From Baffinella frigidus (Eukaryota; Cryptophyceae; Cryptomonadales; Baffinellaceae), in assembly GCA_026770585.1 (NCBI GenBank), contig MU646947.1:86337-97872 (forward strand): a DNA stretch of 11,536 bases. The letters run 5' to 3'. Position numbers and translations under genes: made by a program. This document shows, piece by piece, positions 1 through 6,257 of this stretch. The stretch's first letter is position 1; every line of letters starts with the position of its first letter. The notes beneath the pieces are model-generated. The model was not told the DNA's origin. It saw nothing but the letters and a program-made list of their open reading frames with translations, and ran no database searches.

Positions 1-150
1 GTTTAGGGTTGAGGGTTTAGGGTTTGGGGTTTGGGGCTGAGGGTTTAGGGTTTAGGGTTTGGGGTTTAGGGTTTAGGGTTTAGGGTTTGGGGTTTGGGGT
101 TTGGGGTTTAGGGTTTAGGGTTTAGGGTTTGGGGTTTAGGGTTTAGGGTG
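1..150 (+). repeat. degenerate telomere-type repeat array
   Basis: Near-continuous units of TTTAGGG mixed with TTTGGGG and a few variants such as GCTGAGGG. The G-rich strand is + and points into the window, so this is not a left-hand chromosome end in the usual orientation; it is an interstitial or subtelomeric tract, or the window is one part of a longer array. TTTAGGG is the plant/algal/oomycete/cryptophyte/apicomplexan-type telomere unit. The degeneracy suggests it is no longer maintained by telomerase. Confidence 0.9.
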
Positions 151-260
151 TGGGGGTTGCCTCTCTCCGCGCGCGGGAGTAACGTGATCTCCGCGAGCTT
201 CGCTATCCTGCAAAAGTGGAGCCCGGCAACTTTTGAGAACCATTTTGAGAATCGAGAACC

Positions 261-407
261 ACTTTGACTCCTGACGGCCACTTTGATATCCAGTTCCCCC
301 CGCCCCCCACATCGATCACCTTTAAATTAAACCCCCATAAAAACGCGAAATCCAGGGTATCAGAGGGCGGAATCTCGGGTGTCAAAAGTGGCCCTTGGGA
401 CTCAAGT
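261..407. repeat. imperfect inverted repeat (weak foldback)
   Basis: Positions 261-286 and 381-407 are imperfect reverse complements, sharing GGCCACTTTGA-like and TTGAGTCC-like blocks. The interior holds C-runs. The short AAAGTGG/CCACTTT word is the same one used in the tandem array at 889-1000. No ORF here has support. Arm similarity is moderate, so this could be two facing copies of the AAAAGTGG unit. Confidence 0.45.
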
Positions 408-456
408 CTCTTTCAGGGCGTGCCAAGAGAAGCAAGAGGAATCGGGGTTACAACGC

Positions 457-520
457 AAGGCAGTCACCTCGGACAGTTGGCTTCGGCGTCCGCGTGATCG
501 GTCACGCGGGCGTTCACGAG
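457..520. repeat. 64 bp dispersed repeat with palindromic core, copy 1
   Basis: Nearly identical to 7066-7129 in the same orientation. The core at 490-509 is a near-palindrome, CCGCGTGA-TCGG-TCACGCGG; the second copy has the perfect version. The same reading frame is open in both copies, but similarity ends at the repeat borders, so coding is not supported. Confidence 0.85.
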
Positions 521-577
521 CCTGCCGGCGGGGCTGCTCCCCCGCATCCCTTTTGGCACGTCAATTCTTTTATAATT

Positions 578-672
578 CAGACGTGTTCACATTTCGGATT
601 TGTGTACTCACACGTGTTCGGATTTGTGTACTAACACGAACGGTTCAGTATTTTGTTCACGGTTCAGTACAA
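578..672 (+). repeat. short degenerate direct repeats
   Basis: Two copies of a unit containing ACACGTGTTC and GGATTTGTGTACT, offset by about 27-30 bp, are followed by two copies of ACGGTTCAGTA (around 637-670). No other structure is seen. Confidence 0.6.
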
Positions 673-713
673 CCACGCCAGATTGGAGGAAGGGGGTTGA
701 TGTTTTGCAACCG

Positions 714-759
714 CTCCTGAAAGCAGTGGTTGACTTTTGAAAACCACTGCCCTCAGGAG
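714..759. repeat. short hairpin
   Basis: CTCCTGAAAGCAGTGGTT at 714-731 pairs with AACCACTGCCCTCAGGAG at 742-759 with two or three mismatches. The loop contains GACTTTTGA. The left arm ends at a GTTGAC word, the motif that recurs through the window. Confidence 0.7.
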
Positions 760-760
760 G

Positions 761-857
761 AATTGACTTTTGGCATCCCCTGCCAACAATCTGTCGTGGA
801 AAGGGGGCAGGCCCAACGGTGGGCCTTTCCAAGGGAGGCAATTCACAAAAGTCAATT
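761..857. repeat. inverted repeat, 11 bp perfect ends
   Basis: AATTGACTTTT at 761-771 is the exact reverse complement of 847-857. The interior has a second nested pair, GGAAAG / CTTTCC, around GGCCCAACGGTGGGCC, giving a cruciform-like structure. It directly abuts the hairpin at 714-759. Confidence 0.55.
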
Positions 858-888
858 TCGCTGGGGCGTCGGGATTCAATGTCTCAGG

Positions 889-1000
889 ACTGAAAGTGGT
901 CATCGGGCCTCAAAAGTGGTTCCCGGCCTCAAAAGTGGTTCTCGGCCTGAAAAGTGGTCCCCGGTTCGCAAAAGTGGTGTTCGGGCGTGAAAGGTGGCCG
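889..1000 (+). repeat. AAAAGTGGT tandem array, 19-20 bp period
   Basis: About six units. The word AAAAGTGGT (or AAAGTGGT/AAAGGTGG) occurs at about 893, 912, 931, 950, 970 and 989, separated by CGGCCTC-like spacers. Stray facing copies lie at 211-290. ORFs across it only translate the repeat. Confidence 0.85.
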
Positions 1001-1022
1001 GACCTCTCTTCCCGCGCGAGCT

Positions 1023-1402
1023 CCACCTCCGCCTTGTGGTCTTCCACCTGATCACCACGGTTGACTAAATACCTCACCACGGTTGACTCATAACCTGATC
1101 TCGTAACCTGATCCATCCGGACGAGTGCTCAAATGTTGACGAGTGTTCAAATGTTGTCTTCCACCTGGCTCATATGGAAGCAGATTTAACTTAGGATTTA
1201 AGTCATTCCACACAGCGGACTTCGGAGGGATTTTGAAAAATCCCTCAGCGATAAAACCTACGACCCTATGGTAGGCAACCCGTAGGGGCATAGGGGGTTT
1301 CCTATGGATAAGGTAACGGAAAGGTGGCCCAATTTGGGCCAAAAATCCCTTGGTGGCCACCTCCGCCTTGTTGCCTTCCACCTGACTCATATGGAAGCAG
1401 AT
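1023..1402 (+). repeat. dispersed repeat fragments (CTTCCACCTG family)
   Basis: Three partial copies of one unit lie at 1023-1053, 1157-1186 and 1357-1402. The last two share an almost identical run through CATATGGAAGCAGAT. Between the first two are GTTGACTAAA and GTTGACTCAT words and two CAAATGTTG repeats. Hairpins also occur: GAGGGATTTT/AAATCCCTC at 1226-1247 and GGCCCAA/TTGGGCC at 1326-1340. The minus-strand ORF over this stretch has no recognisable protein content. Confidence 0.65.
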
Positions 1403-1517
1403 GATAGACTCAGGCTTGGTTGGCTCAACGGGGGGGTGACACGCGAGAGTAGAAAGATGCTCTAGAGAGTCACCTACCCAGAGTCAAAAATCACCGAGTA
1501 TACAACAGTATACGAAG
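1401..1517 (+). repeat. foldback repeat family C, copy 1
   Basis: Matches 4492-4594 in the same orientation. The ends form an imperfect inverted repeat: GATGATAGACTCAGGCTTGG opposes a right arm ending GTCACCTACCCAGAGTC...ATCACC. The 3' edge carries a small GTATAC-AACA-GTATAC palindrome that is also kept in copy 2. Confidence 0.75.
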
Positions 1518-1624
1518 ATTAAAGTAAGGATTTCACCACGCCAGGTCATTTCTCGGAACCACCTGATCTCATCCGGAAGATGAAATGTTTAATTTATCCA
1601 GTTAATTTTCACATCAAAAACGTT

Positions 1625-1823
1625 TAGAGCGGGTCTCTCAATAGTTGACACGATTTGGATCTCAAAAAGCATTGGAGCATCGAAACTCTTGAGTCAACTC
1701 AGTACCAGATTTCCTTTAAATGGACGGTTTCGCGATGTTGACTACACGAGTTGACTGGCAAGTTTCGATGCTCCGATGCTTTTCGAGGTCCGAATCGTGT
1801 CAGCTATTGAGAGACCCGCTCTA
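1625..1823. mobile_element. foldback element A1 (family A)
   Basis: A 199 bp inverted-repeat element. Each arm starts with a 44 nt block (TAGAGCGGGTCTCTCA at the tip) shared with A2 and the solo end A3. It continues with 23 nt unique to this element but complementary between its own arms, apart from a few mismatches, then AGTCAACT-type sequence at exactly offset 67 in each arm (1692-1698 and 1750-1756). Both ends are TA followed by GAGCGGG, so a TA target duplication, as in Tc1/mariner-like MITEs, is possible. There is no coding capacity. The mobile nature is inferred from the dispersed copies. Confidence 0.8.
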
Positions 1824-1917
1824 TTTGTTGCGCAGCCTAGATTAACTGAGGCAGTGCTTCGCGTTTTTGTTTAGGACTAAACCCTCGCGGGCGAAATACG
1901 GCAGGCCCTCAGCCCGC

Positions 1918-1961
1918 TTTTCGAGGTCCGAATCGTGTCAACTATTGAGACACCCGCCCTA
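1918..1961 (-). repeat. solo family A end (A3)
   Basis: Exactly the 44 nt outer block of family A in right-end orientation, slightly diverged at the tip (CCCGCCCTA instead of CCCGCTCTA). The next 23 nt inward are unlike A1 or A2, and no AGTCAAC word lies at offset 67. No matching left arm is found. It is a truncated or rearranged copy 95 bp from A1. Confidence 0.75.
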
Positions 1962-2200
1962 ATTCGAATACTCGCTGCCTTGCCTGCAGATCACCTGATC
2001 TCACCCGGACGAGTGTTTAACGTAAATCACTTTTTTGCAATCTTTCGGGGTGGGGTCTGTGCCACGGTAAAGCTATGCCCAGGCTAAGTAGCAAATTCCA
2101 CCCTCAAGATATCACAAAAAAATCTAAATTTGATCTGATTTGACATTACATCAGAGCCTCACCACGGTTGACAAAACAGATATCTTCTGGCGCATGTCCC

Positions 2201-2275
2201 AATCAAACCCCCTCACTCATCACTCACCAAACCCCTTCAGGTATCACTCGTCAAACCCCCTCATTCATCAAACCC
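2201..2275 (+). repeat. degenerate CAAACCCC repeats
   Basis: Three or four units containing TCAAACCCCCTCA with ATCACTC spacers. CCCC-rich on +. The stretch before it (1962-2200) contains only a dispersed CACCTGATCTCA fragment (about 1991, also at 1560) and one ACGGTTGAC word; I see nothing else there. Confidence 0.6.
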
Positions 2276-2311
2276 ACGTGAGCTGCAACCCCCCCCTGCT
2301 TTTTATGTAAG

Positions 2312-2552
2312 GGGTGTGCGGATCGGACGAGACCGCAGGACACGACTCGGTATCTCGAGTACCAAGATTATTTTCCCGGTACGAAACTACAATCAACATG
2401 TCCCAACTACAATCAACACGTCCCGATTTACACTCAACAGGTCCCAACAACAATCAAAACGTCCAACTACAATCAACATGTCCCGAAGAGTCGTTTCCCG
2501 GTACAAAGTTACAATCAATAAGTCGCGAAAGGGTGTGCGGTTCGGACGAGAC
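2312..2552 (+). repeat. 20 bp tandem array bracketed by 22 bp direct repeats
   Basis: GGGTGTGCGG(A/T)TCGGACGAGAC at 2312-2333 recurs at 2531-2552. Inside, 2385-2484 holds about five units of AACTACAATCAACATGTCCC with variations. A second nested direct repeat, TTTCCCGGTAC plus a TACAATCAA end, brackets the array at 2373-2397 and 2494-2518. The core of the unit is the reverse complement of the 28 bp unit at 4245-4450. Confidence 0.85.
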
Positions 2553-2640
2553 AGACCGCTTTCTCCTTCATCGCAAGCTCCTTCTGGACAAGACTCGGAA
2601 TGCTCCAATCCTGCTCCAGCGTGATGCCTGCAGAAACGCG

Positions 2641-2849
2641 GTTGACTAAATTGCACCGGCCACTTAGCAGCGCCCGAGTTCCTTTCCCCCCGGATTTCTG
2701 GGGAAAATTCCGGTTGTAATCCATAGCAATGGATAAGATTCTCGTACAAAAGGATTAGATGGACTGTATCCGTGCAGCCCTCGATGCCTGCTAAGTGGCA
2801 GTAACTAAACTGGACACGATCTATACCAGGAAATATCAAATTAGTCAAC
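2641..2849 (+). repeat. GTTGACTAA-bounded module D1 with internal foldback
   Basis: Begins GTTGACTAAATT and ends AAATTAGTCAAC, which are inverted. The right half carries the family D block (ACTAAACTGGACACGAT, ...TACCAGGAAA). The interior contains an inverted repeat with ends GCCACTTAGCAG at 2659-2670 and CTGCTAAGTGGC at 2788-2799, and a hairpin ATCCAT-AGCA-ATGGAT near 2720. Confidence 0.65.
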
Positions 2850-2888
2850 TGCTCCAATCCTGCTCCAGCGTGATCCCTGCCGCCAATT

Positions 2889-3013
2889 TTACAATCAGAG
2901 CTTTAAAAGGTTTGTAGAGCCCTCTATTGTAAAATTCGTACATGCACAGAGTCGCGTCCATATAAGTCATCCTTCGACGTTGGCTTTTTGCATGAGCCGA
3001 AACGCGGTTGACT
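2889..3013 (+). repeat. 125 bp duplicated segment, copy 1
   Basis: About 96% identical (five mismatches by eye) to 3329-3453. Contains AATTTTACAAT at 2885-2895 facing ATTGTAAAATT at 2926-2936, a hairpin of roughly 50 bp. It ends at AAACGCGGTTGACTAAA, so it abuts module D2. Confidence 0.9.
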
Positions 3014-3090
3014 AAACCCACAGGGTTTATGCAGGGATAGTGTAACTAAACTGGACACGACCTGTACCAGGAAATATCAAATTAGTCAAC
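3007..3090 (+). repeat. GTTGACTAA-bounded module D2
   Basis: An 84 bp unit: GTTGACTAAACC, AGGGTTT, ACTAAACTGGACACGA, CTGTACCAGGAAA, then ATTAGTCAAC. The two ends are inverted GTTGACTAA words. The most compact copy of the family; D6 at 4667-4749 has the same order of blocks. Confidence 0.75.
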
Positions 3091-3135
3091 TGCTCCAGTC
3101 CTGATCCAGCGTGATCCCTGCCGAGAATCTAATTT

Positions 3136-3264
3136 CGGAACAAGACAGATTCTGTCCCGCTATCTTAGGCTTCCGACGCCGAAGATAAGGGTGTATATGC
3201 TATTTTAAGCATACAATGATGCTATCTTACGCCTTTTTATGTGGACAGATTCTGGTATGTTCCG
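3136..3264. repeat. imperfect inverted repeat
   Basis: CGGAAC...AGATTCTGTCC at 3136-3156 faces GGACAGATTCT...GTTCCG at 3243-3264 with several mismatches. The interior has CTATCTTA words as direct repeats (about 3160 and 3222) and a TATGCT/AGCATA hairpin at 3196-3213. A short ORF starting at 3216 runs into the duplicated segment and is not supported as a gene. Confidence 0.5.
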
Positions 3265-3328
3265 AGATGAAATTGCAGAAAGAAAACGTTCAAGAACGAC
3301 TTATTTGGACGCGACTCGGTACAAAATA

Positions 3329-3453
3329 TTACAATCAGAACTTTAAAAGGTTTGTAGAGCCCTCTATTGTAAAATTCGCACATGCACAGAGTCGCGTCCA
3401 TATAAGTCATCCTTCGACGTTAGCTTTCTGCATGCGCCGAAACGCGGTTGACT
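3329..3453 (+). repeat. 125 bp duplicated segment, copy 2
   Basis: Second copy of 2889-3013, offset by 440 bp in the same orientation. It again ends at AAACGCGGTTGACT and leads into module D3. The left flank differs from copy 1, so the duplication boundary is sharp on that side. Confidence 0.9.
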
Positions 3454-3596
3454 GAACCGGGAGGGTTCGAACCGGGAAGGCAACTAAACTGGATCTGTAT
3501 GAACCGGGAAGGTACCTAAACTGGATCTGTTTGAACCGGAAAAAGTAACTAACCAAGATCTGTACTAGAAACTAGGAAAAGATGGAATGCGTCAAC
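3447..3596 (+). repeat. module D3 with internal expansion
   Basis: Starts GTTGACTGAACCGG and ends GCGTCAAC. Internally the block ACTAAACTGGATCTGT plus GAACCGG(A)A is present about three times in tandem (3482-3560), so this copy is longer than D2 or D6. It is followed by CTATCCGCGTCCCACGA (3620-3636), which is the apparent empty site for element B1. Confidence 0.65.
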
Positions 3597-3780
3597 AGTG
3601 GCGGGACTCAGGTCCCAGGCCTATCCGCGTCCCACGAGTCGACAGTTGTGGGTACCACCAACCCTCACGGGAGGACCAAATTCATTGATCTCGACCTGTT
3701 CCCAAAAGTTGAGTATGTAGAGCGTTTGCGGTAATTGTTGTCCGTTTTGGACGTGCGGTTTTCCGGTTTCCCGGTTTTCA

Positions 3781-3850
3781 TTTGTACCAGAACTGGGACG
3801 GATGCTAAACTGGACACGATCTGTACCAGGAAAAGATGGAATGAGTCAAC
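3781..3850 (+). repeat. right part of module D4
   Basis: Contains CTAAACTGGACACGATCTG, TACCAGGAAAAGATGGA and ATGAGTCAAC, in the same order as the right half of D2/D6. The left half is missing; 3640-3780 shows only C/T-rich low-complexity sequence and no gene. Confidence 0.65.
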
Positions 3851-3888
3851 CGTGGCAGGATTTTGACCTAAGCCGGCGAGACCTATCC

Positions 3889-4041
3889 CCAGCTCTGTCC
3901 CACTTCAATTTGGGCTCGCAGATAGAGTGCCCCCCCCGAAATTTCACAGGTGAATTTCATAGGGGGGTGTCAAAATTTACCTGTGAAATTTTGGGGGGGG
4001 CACTCTATCTACGAGCCCAAATTGAACTGGGGCAGAGCCAG
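3889..4041. mobile_element. foldback element B1 (family B)
   Basis: A 153 bp foldback. Ends are CCAGCTCTG and, reversed, CTGGCTCTG. Outer block to about 3911, then an 18 nt stem specific to this copy and complementary to its opposite arm (17 of 18), then a C-tract/GAAATTT core shared with B2. TATCC flanks it at 3884-3888 and 4042-4046, and the paralogous site near 3618-3636 reads CCTATCCGCGTCCCACGA without the element. This supports transposition with a 5 bp target duplication. An 88-codon ORF over it is an artefact of the stem. Confidence 0.85.
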
Positions 4042-4059
4042 TATCCGCGTCCCACGACA

Positions 4060-4123
4060 GTTGACTAAACCGGCCGGGTTTGTACCGGGGCGACAAAAGC
4101 AGTGGACGTGATCTGTACGGGCA
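4060..4123 (+). repeat. left part of module D5
   Basis: GTCCCACGACAG then TTGACTAAACCGG, GGGTTTGTACCGGGG and a GATCTGTACGGG remnant, matching the left part of D6. It is cut off by the foldback starting at 4124. Confidence 0.65.
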
Positions 4124-4238
4124 GACGACCTAATTCCGGCGTCAAGCTAATCACGGCATTCCGTATCACCCTACCGTATCGCAAACGGCAGCACCCTACG
4201 GAAGGCCGTAATTAGGTTGATGCCGGAATTAGGTCGTC
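4124..4238. mobile_element. foldback element with 42 bp arms
   Basis: Left arm 4124-4165 and right arm 4197-4238 are reverse complements with four mismatches in 42. Ends are GACGACCTAATTCCGGC. The loop (4166-4196) contains ACCCTACCGTA and CACCCTA words. A third, shorter arm copy in the left orientation lies at 4452-4472, so the arm sequence brackets the adjacent tandem array. No coding potential. Confidence 0.85.
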
Positions 4239-4244
4239 CAGCCT

Positions 4245-4450
4245 TAAGGGTAAGGGTGATTGTAGTTGGGACTTGTAAGGGTGTTGATTGTAGTTGGGAC
4301 GTGTAAGGGTGTTGATTGTAGTTGGGACTTGTAAGGGTGTTGATTGTAGTTGGGACATGTAAGGGTGTTGATTGTAGTTGGGACTTGTAAGGGTGTTGAT
4401 TGTAGTTGGGACATGTAAGGGTGTTGATTGTAGTTGGGACTTGTAAGGGT
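4245..4450 (+). repeat. 28 bp tandem array (about 7 units)
   Basis: The GGGAC word ends at 4272, 4300, 4328, 4356, 4384, 4412 and 4440, an exact 28 bp period. The unit contains GTAAGGGTGTTGATTG and TAGTTGGGAC, with one variable base after GGGAC (T, G or A). The reverse complement contains the 20 bp unit of 2385-2484 with an extra ACCCTTAC. Bracketed by inverted copies of the 4217-4238 arm. ORFs here only translate the repeat. Confidence 0.95.
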
Positions 4451-4491
4451 GGATGACCTAACTCCGGCGTCGATTCCATCTGTTCCTTAGG

Positions 4492-4594
4492 TGATAGACT
4501 CAGGGTTGGTTGGCCGAGGCGACACGAGACAAGAAGATGTCGAAAGGTCACCTACCCAGAGTCGTATATCACCAAGTATACAACGTATACTAAG
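4492..4594 (+). repeat. foldback repeat family C, copy 2
   Basis: Second copy of 1401-1517. Arms are GGTGATAGACTCAGGGTTGG and the facing GGTCACCTACCCAGAGTC...ATCACC. The trailing GTATAC palindrome is kept. A 157-codon ORF beginning at 4491 crosses this repeat, D6 and other repeats and is not accepted as a gene. Confidence 0.75.
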
Positions 4595-4666
4595 AAAAAG
4601 ATGGAACGCGTCAAGAGGGGCGAGAGAGTGGCCTAGTACGACCAGGCCGAAGCGTGTCCCACGACA

Positions 4667-4749
4667 GTTGACTAAACCGGCAGGGTTTGTACCGGGACGA
4701 CCACAAAACTGGACGTCTTCTGTACCAGGAAAAGATAGAATGAGTCAAC
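4667..4749 (+). repeat. GTTGACTAA-bounded module D6
   Basis: GTCCCACGACA precedes GTTGACTAAACCGG, then GGGTTTGTACCGGGA, AAACTGGAC, CTGTACCAGGAAAAGAT and ATGAGTCAACC. Same block order as D2. It is followed by TCTAGCTCTGCCTCACTCGG (4762-4781), a solo family B-like end, and by a hairpin CTCCTAGC/GCTAGGAG near 4815-4842. Confidence 0.7.
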
Positions 4750-4878
4750 CGTGGTGGCAGAGTCTAGCTCTGCCTCACTCGGGCGCCTTTTCTCAAGTAG
4801 ACATGCTCTTCCCACCTCCTAGCTCTGACTCCCTGGCTAGGAGCGAGGGAATGGAACCTGGGACGACAAGGCCGATGC

Positions 4879-5105
4879 GAGTCCCGCGCATCACCCGATG
4901 CACCAGCACTTCGCAGTGGAACTGCTTTCGGGCTTCTTCGTGTTTAGGGGTTGAACGTTTCTAACAAATCCCAAGCCCTTGAGGGCTTTAACGTTTCTGC
5001 CAAAATGCTGAACGCTGTAGGGTTTGAATGTTTCTGCCAACCCCTAAACCCGCGTCCCGCGCATTACGCGGCGCACTAGCACTTCGATCGGGCTTAGAGT
5101 TTAGG
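4879..5105 (+). repeat. CCCGCGCATCAC repeats (F1, F2) joined to TTTAGGG fragments
   Basis: Two copies of a unit with GTCCCGCGCAT, a CGATGCAC/CGGCGCAC middle, then CAGCACTTCG or TAGCACTTCG, at 4879-4925 and 5051-5085. Each is followed by GTTTAGGG or GTTTAGG. Between them GTTTAGGGGTTG at 4941-4952 faces CAACCCCTAAAC at 5038-5049, enclosing repeats of AACGTTTCTGCCAA and a perfect hairpin AAGCCCT-TG-AGGGCTT at 4973-4988. Confidence 0.65.
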
Positions 5106-5274
5106 ATTTGGTCGAAACGTTCACAGCCTTCGAAACAGTTGTTGATAGTGGAACTGCGCACCAGGGAAACACACCGTCCGTCGGTTGGGGGTTGCACCGG
5201 GAAATTGTCTGATCTGTCAAGAGGGAAACCGAAAGGCAGTAGAACTGGATTAGGGTTTCTGGTTACCTACAAAG

Positions 5275-5485
5275 TAGAGCGGGTCTCTCATTAGTTGACA
5301 CGATTCAGACCTCGAAAACAAAATAAATGGTGAACAAAATGAGTCAACTTGTGTAATAAATTTCATTGAAATGAGAATTCTTTTTTTCTCGCAATGAAAT
5401 TTACTACACAAGTTGACTCATTTTGTTCGCCGTTTATTTTGTTTTCGAGGTCCGAATCGTGTCAACTAATGAGAGACCCGCTCTA
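5275..5485. mobile_element. foldback element A2 (family A)
   Basis: A 211 bp inverted repeat with the same 44 nt outer block as A1. The following 23 nt are A-rich and unrelated to A1, yet match between the two A2 arms at 21 of 23. AGTCAAC and its partner lie at exactly offset 67 in both arms (5342-5348 and 5412-5418). The arms continue into TGTGTA(A/G)TAAATTTCATTG, so almost the whole element is one hairpin. Ends are TA-GAGCGGG, compatible with a TA target duplication. Non-coding. Confidence 0.85.
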
Positions 5486-5529
5486 ATGAACACACGCCCG
5501 AAGTGGACCAAATGGAGGATGTGGCTTTG

Positions 5530-5784
5530 CGTGTCCCGCGCATCACTGGATTCGGGCTTCGGGTTTAGGGTATTGTCAGGCCGCCCTGCGCATCACGCAG
5601 TGCGACAGCACTTCACAGCGGAACTGGAGCAGGGTTTAGGGTTAGGGTTTGGGTTTCGGGCTTAGGGTTTCGGGTTTAGGGGTTTGGGGTTTGGGGTTTA
5701 GGGTTTAGGGTTTAGGGTTTAGGGTTTAGTGTTTTGGATTTGGGGTTTAGGGTTCAGGGTTTAGGGTTTAGGGTTGAGAGTTCA
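5530..5784 (+). repeat. F3/F4 repeats followed by interstitial telomere-like array
   Basis: CCCGCGCATCAC at 5536 (F3) and CCCTGCGCATCACGCAG at 5584 (F4) are each followed by GGGTTTAGGG. From about 5633 to 5784 the sequence is nearly pure TTTAGGG/TTTGGGG variants, G-rich strand on +. A second short run (GTTTAGAGTTTAGGG...GGTTTGGGG) lies at 5848-5880. A short ORF here translates the telomere repeat. Confidence 0.8.
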
Positions 5785-5923
5785 GTTTTCGACGTGGGTA
5801 CAAATATAAAAATTCCAGCGTTAAACAGGTGTTGGCTATGGAACTGGTTTAGAGTTTAGGGTCTCGGGTTTGGGGTTTGGTTCAAATGTTGAGACCCAAG
5901 CATCTGAAACAAGTGACACGTCG

Positions 5924-6190
5924 GGCCGCCCCGCGCATCCCGCAGTAGCACTCCACAGTGGAGTGATGCACCCCCTCCCCAACGCGGAATCCGAGTTTGG
6001 CCGGAGTTGACTGTCGAGGAGGGCCACCACGGTCCGCGCGCCACCGTCCATGTGTGTGTGTCTCTCTCTCTCCCCCCCCCACTACCCACCTCTCTCCCCC
6101 CCCCCACTACCCACCGCATCACAGTGCAGTGATGCGTGCAGTAGCACTCCACCTCGAGTGCAGTGGCACTCCACAGTGGAGCTGCGCACA
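5924..6190 (+). repeat. F5/F6 repeats and CT/C-rich microsatellite
   Basis: F5 at 5924-5970 (CCCGCGCATCCCGCAGTAGC, then ACTCCACAGTGGAGT, a palindrome). F6 at 6114-6190 repeats ACTCCAC and GTGGAG words several times. Between them 6048-6112 is GTGTGTGT, CTCTCTCT and two copies of a C-run plus ACTACCCACC. The overlapping ORFs on both strands are low-complexity artefacts. Confidence 0.65.
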
Positions 6191-6257
6191 GGGGGGATAC
6201 AGTCCGTATTGTTAGTTGTCAGCTGCCTACCAACCAAGACCCATGCCGCCCGGAGTA

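Noticed and set aside
1-150. True chromosome end at the left edge
   Set aside because: A left end should read CCCTAAA on +; here the G-rich strand is +, and the units are degenerate.
1088-1390. 100-codon minus-strand ORF
   Set aside because: Covers dispersed CTTCCACCTG repeat fragments and hairpins; the product has no recognisable features.
2393-2857. 154-codon minus-strand ORF
   Set aside because: It runs through the 20 bp tandem array, a foldback and module D1; no recognised domain, and repeat borders are crossed without any change.
3464-3474. GGGTTCGAACCGG as a tRNA B-box
   Set aside because: It matches the box consensus in part, but no anticodon or acceptor arms fit around it and it lies in a repeated GAACCGG unit of module D3.
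4245-4450. Regular 28 bp repeats resembling a CRISPR array
   Set aside because: The units are contiguous with no unique spacers, and the context is eukaryotic with telomere-type repeats.
4171-4551. 126-codon minus-strand ORF with QVPTTINTLT repeats
   Set aside because: The protein repeat is only the 28 bp array; 28 is not a multiple of three, so the reading cycles frames.
4491-4964. 157-codon plus-strand ORF
   Set aside because: It crosses family C, D6 and F1 repeats whose other copies are not open in the same frame.
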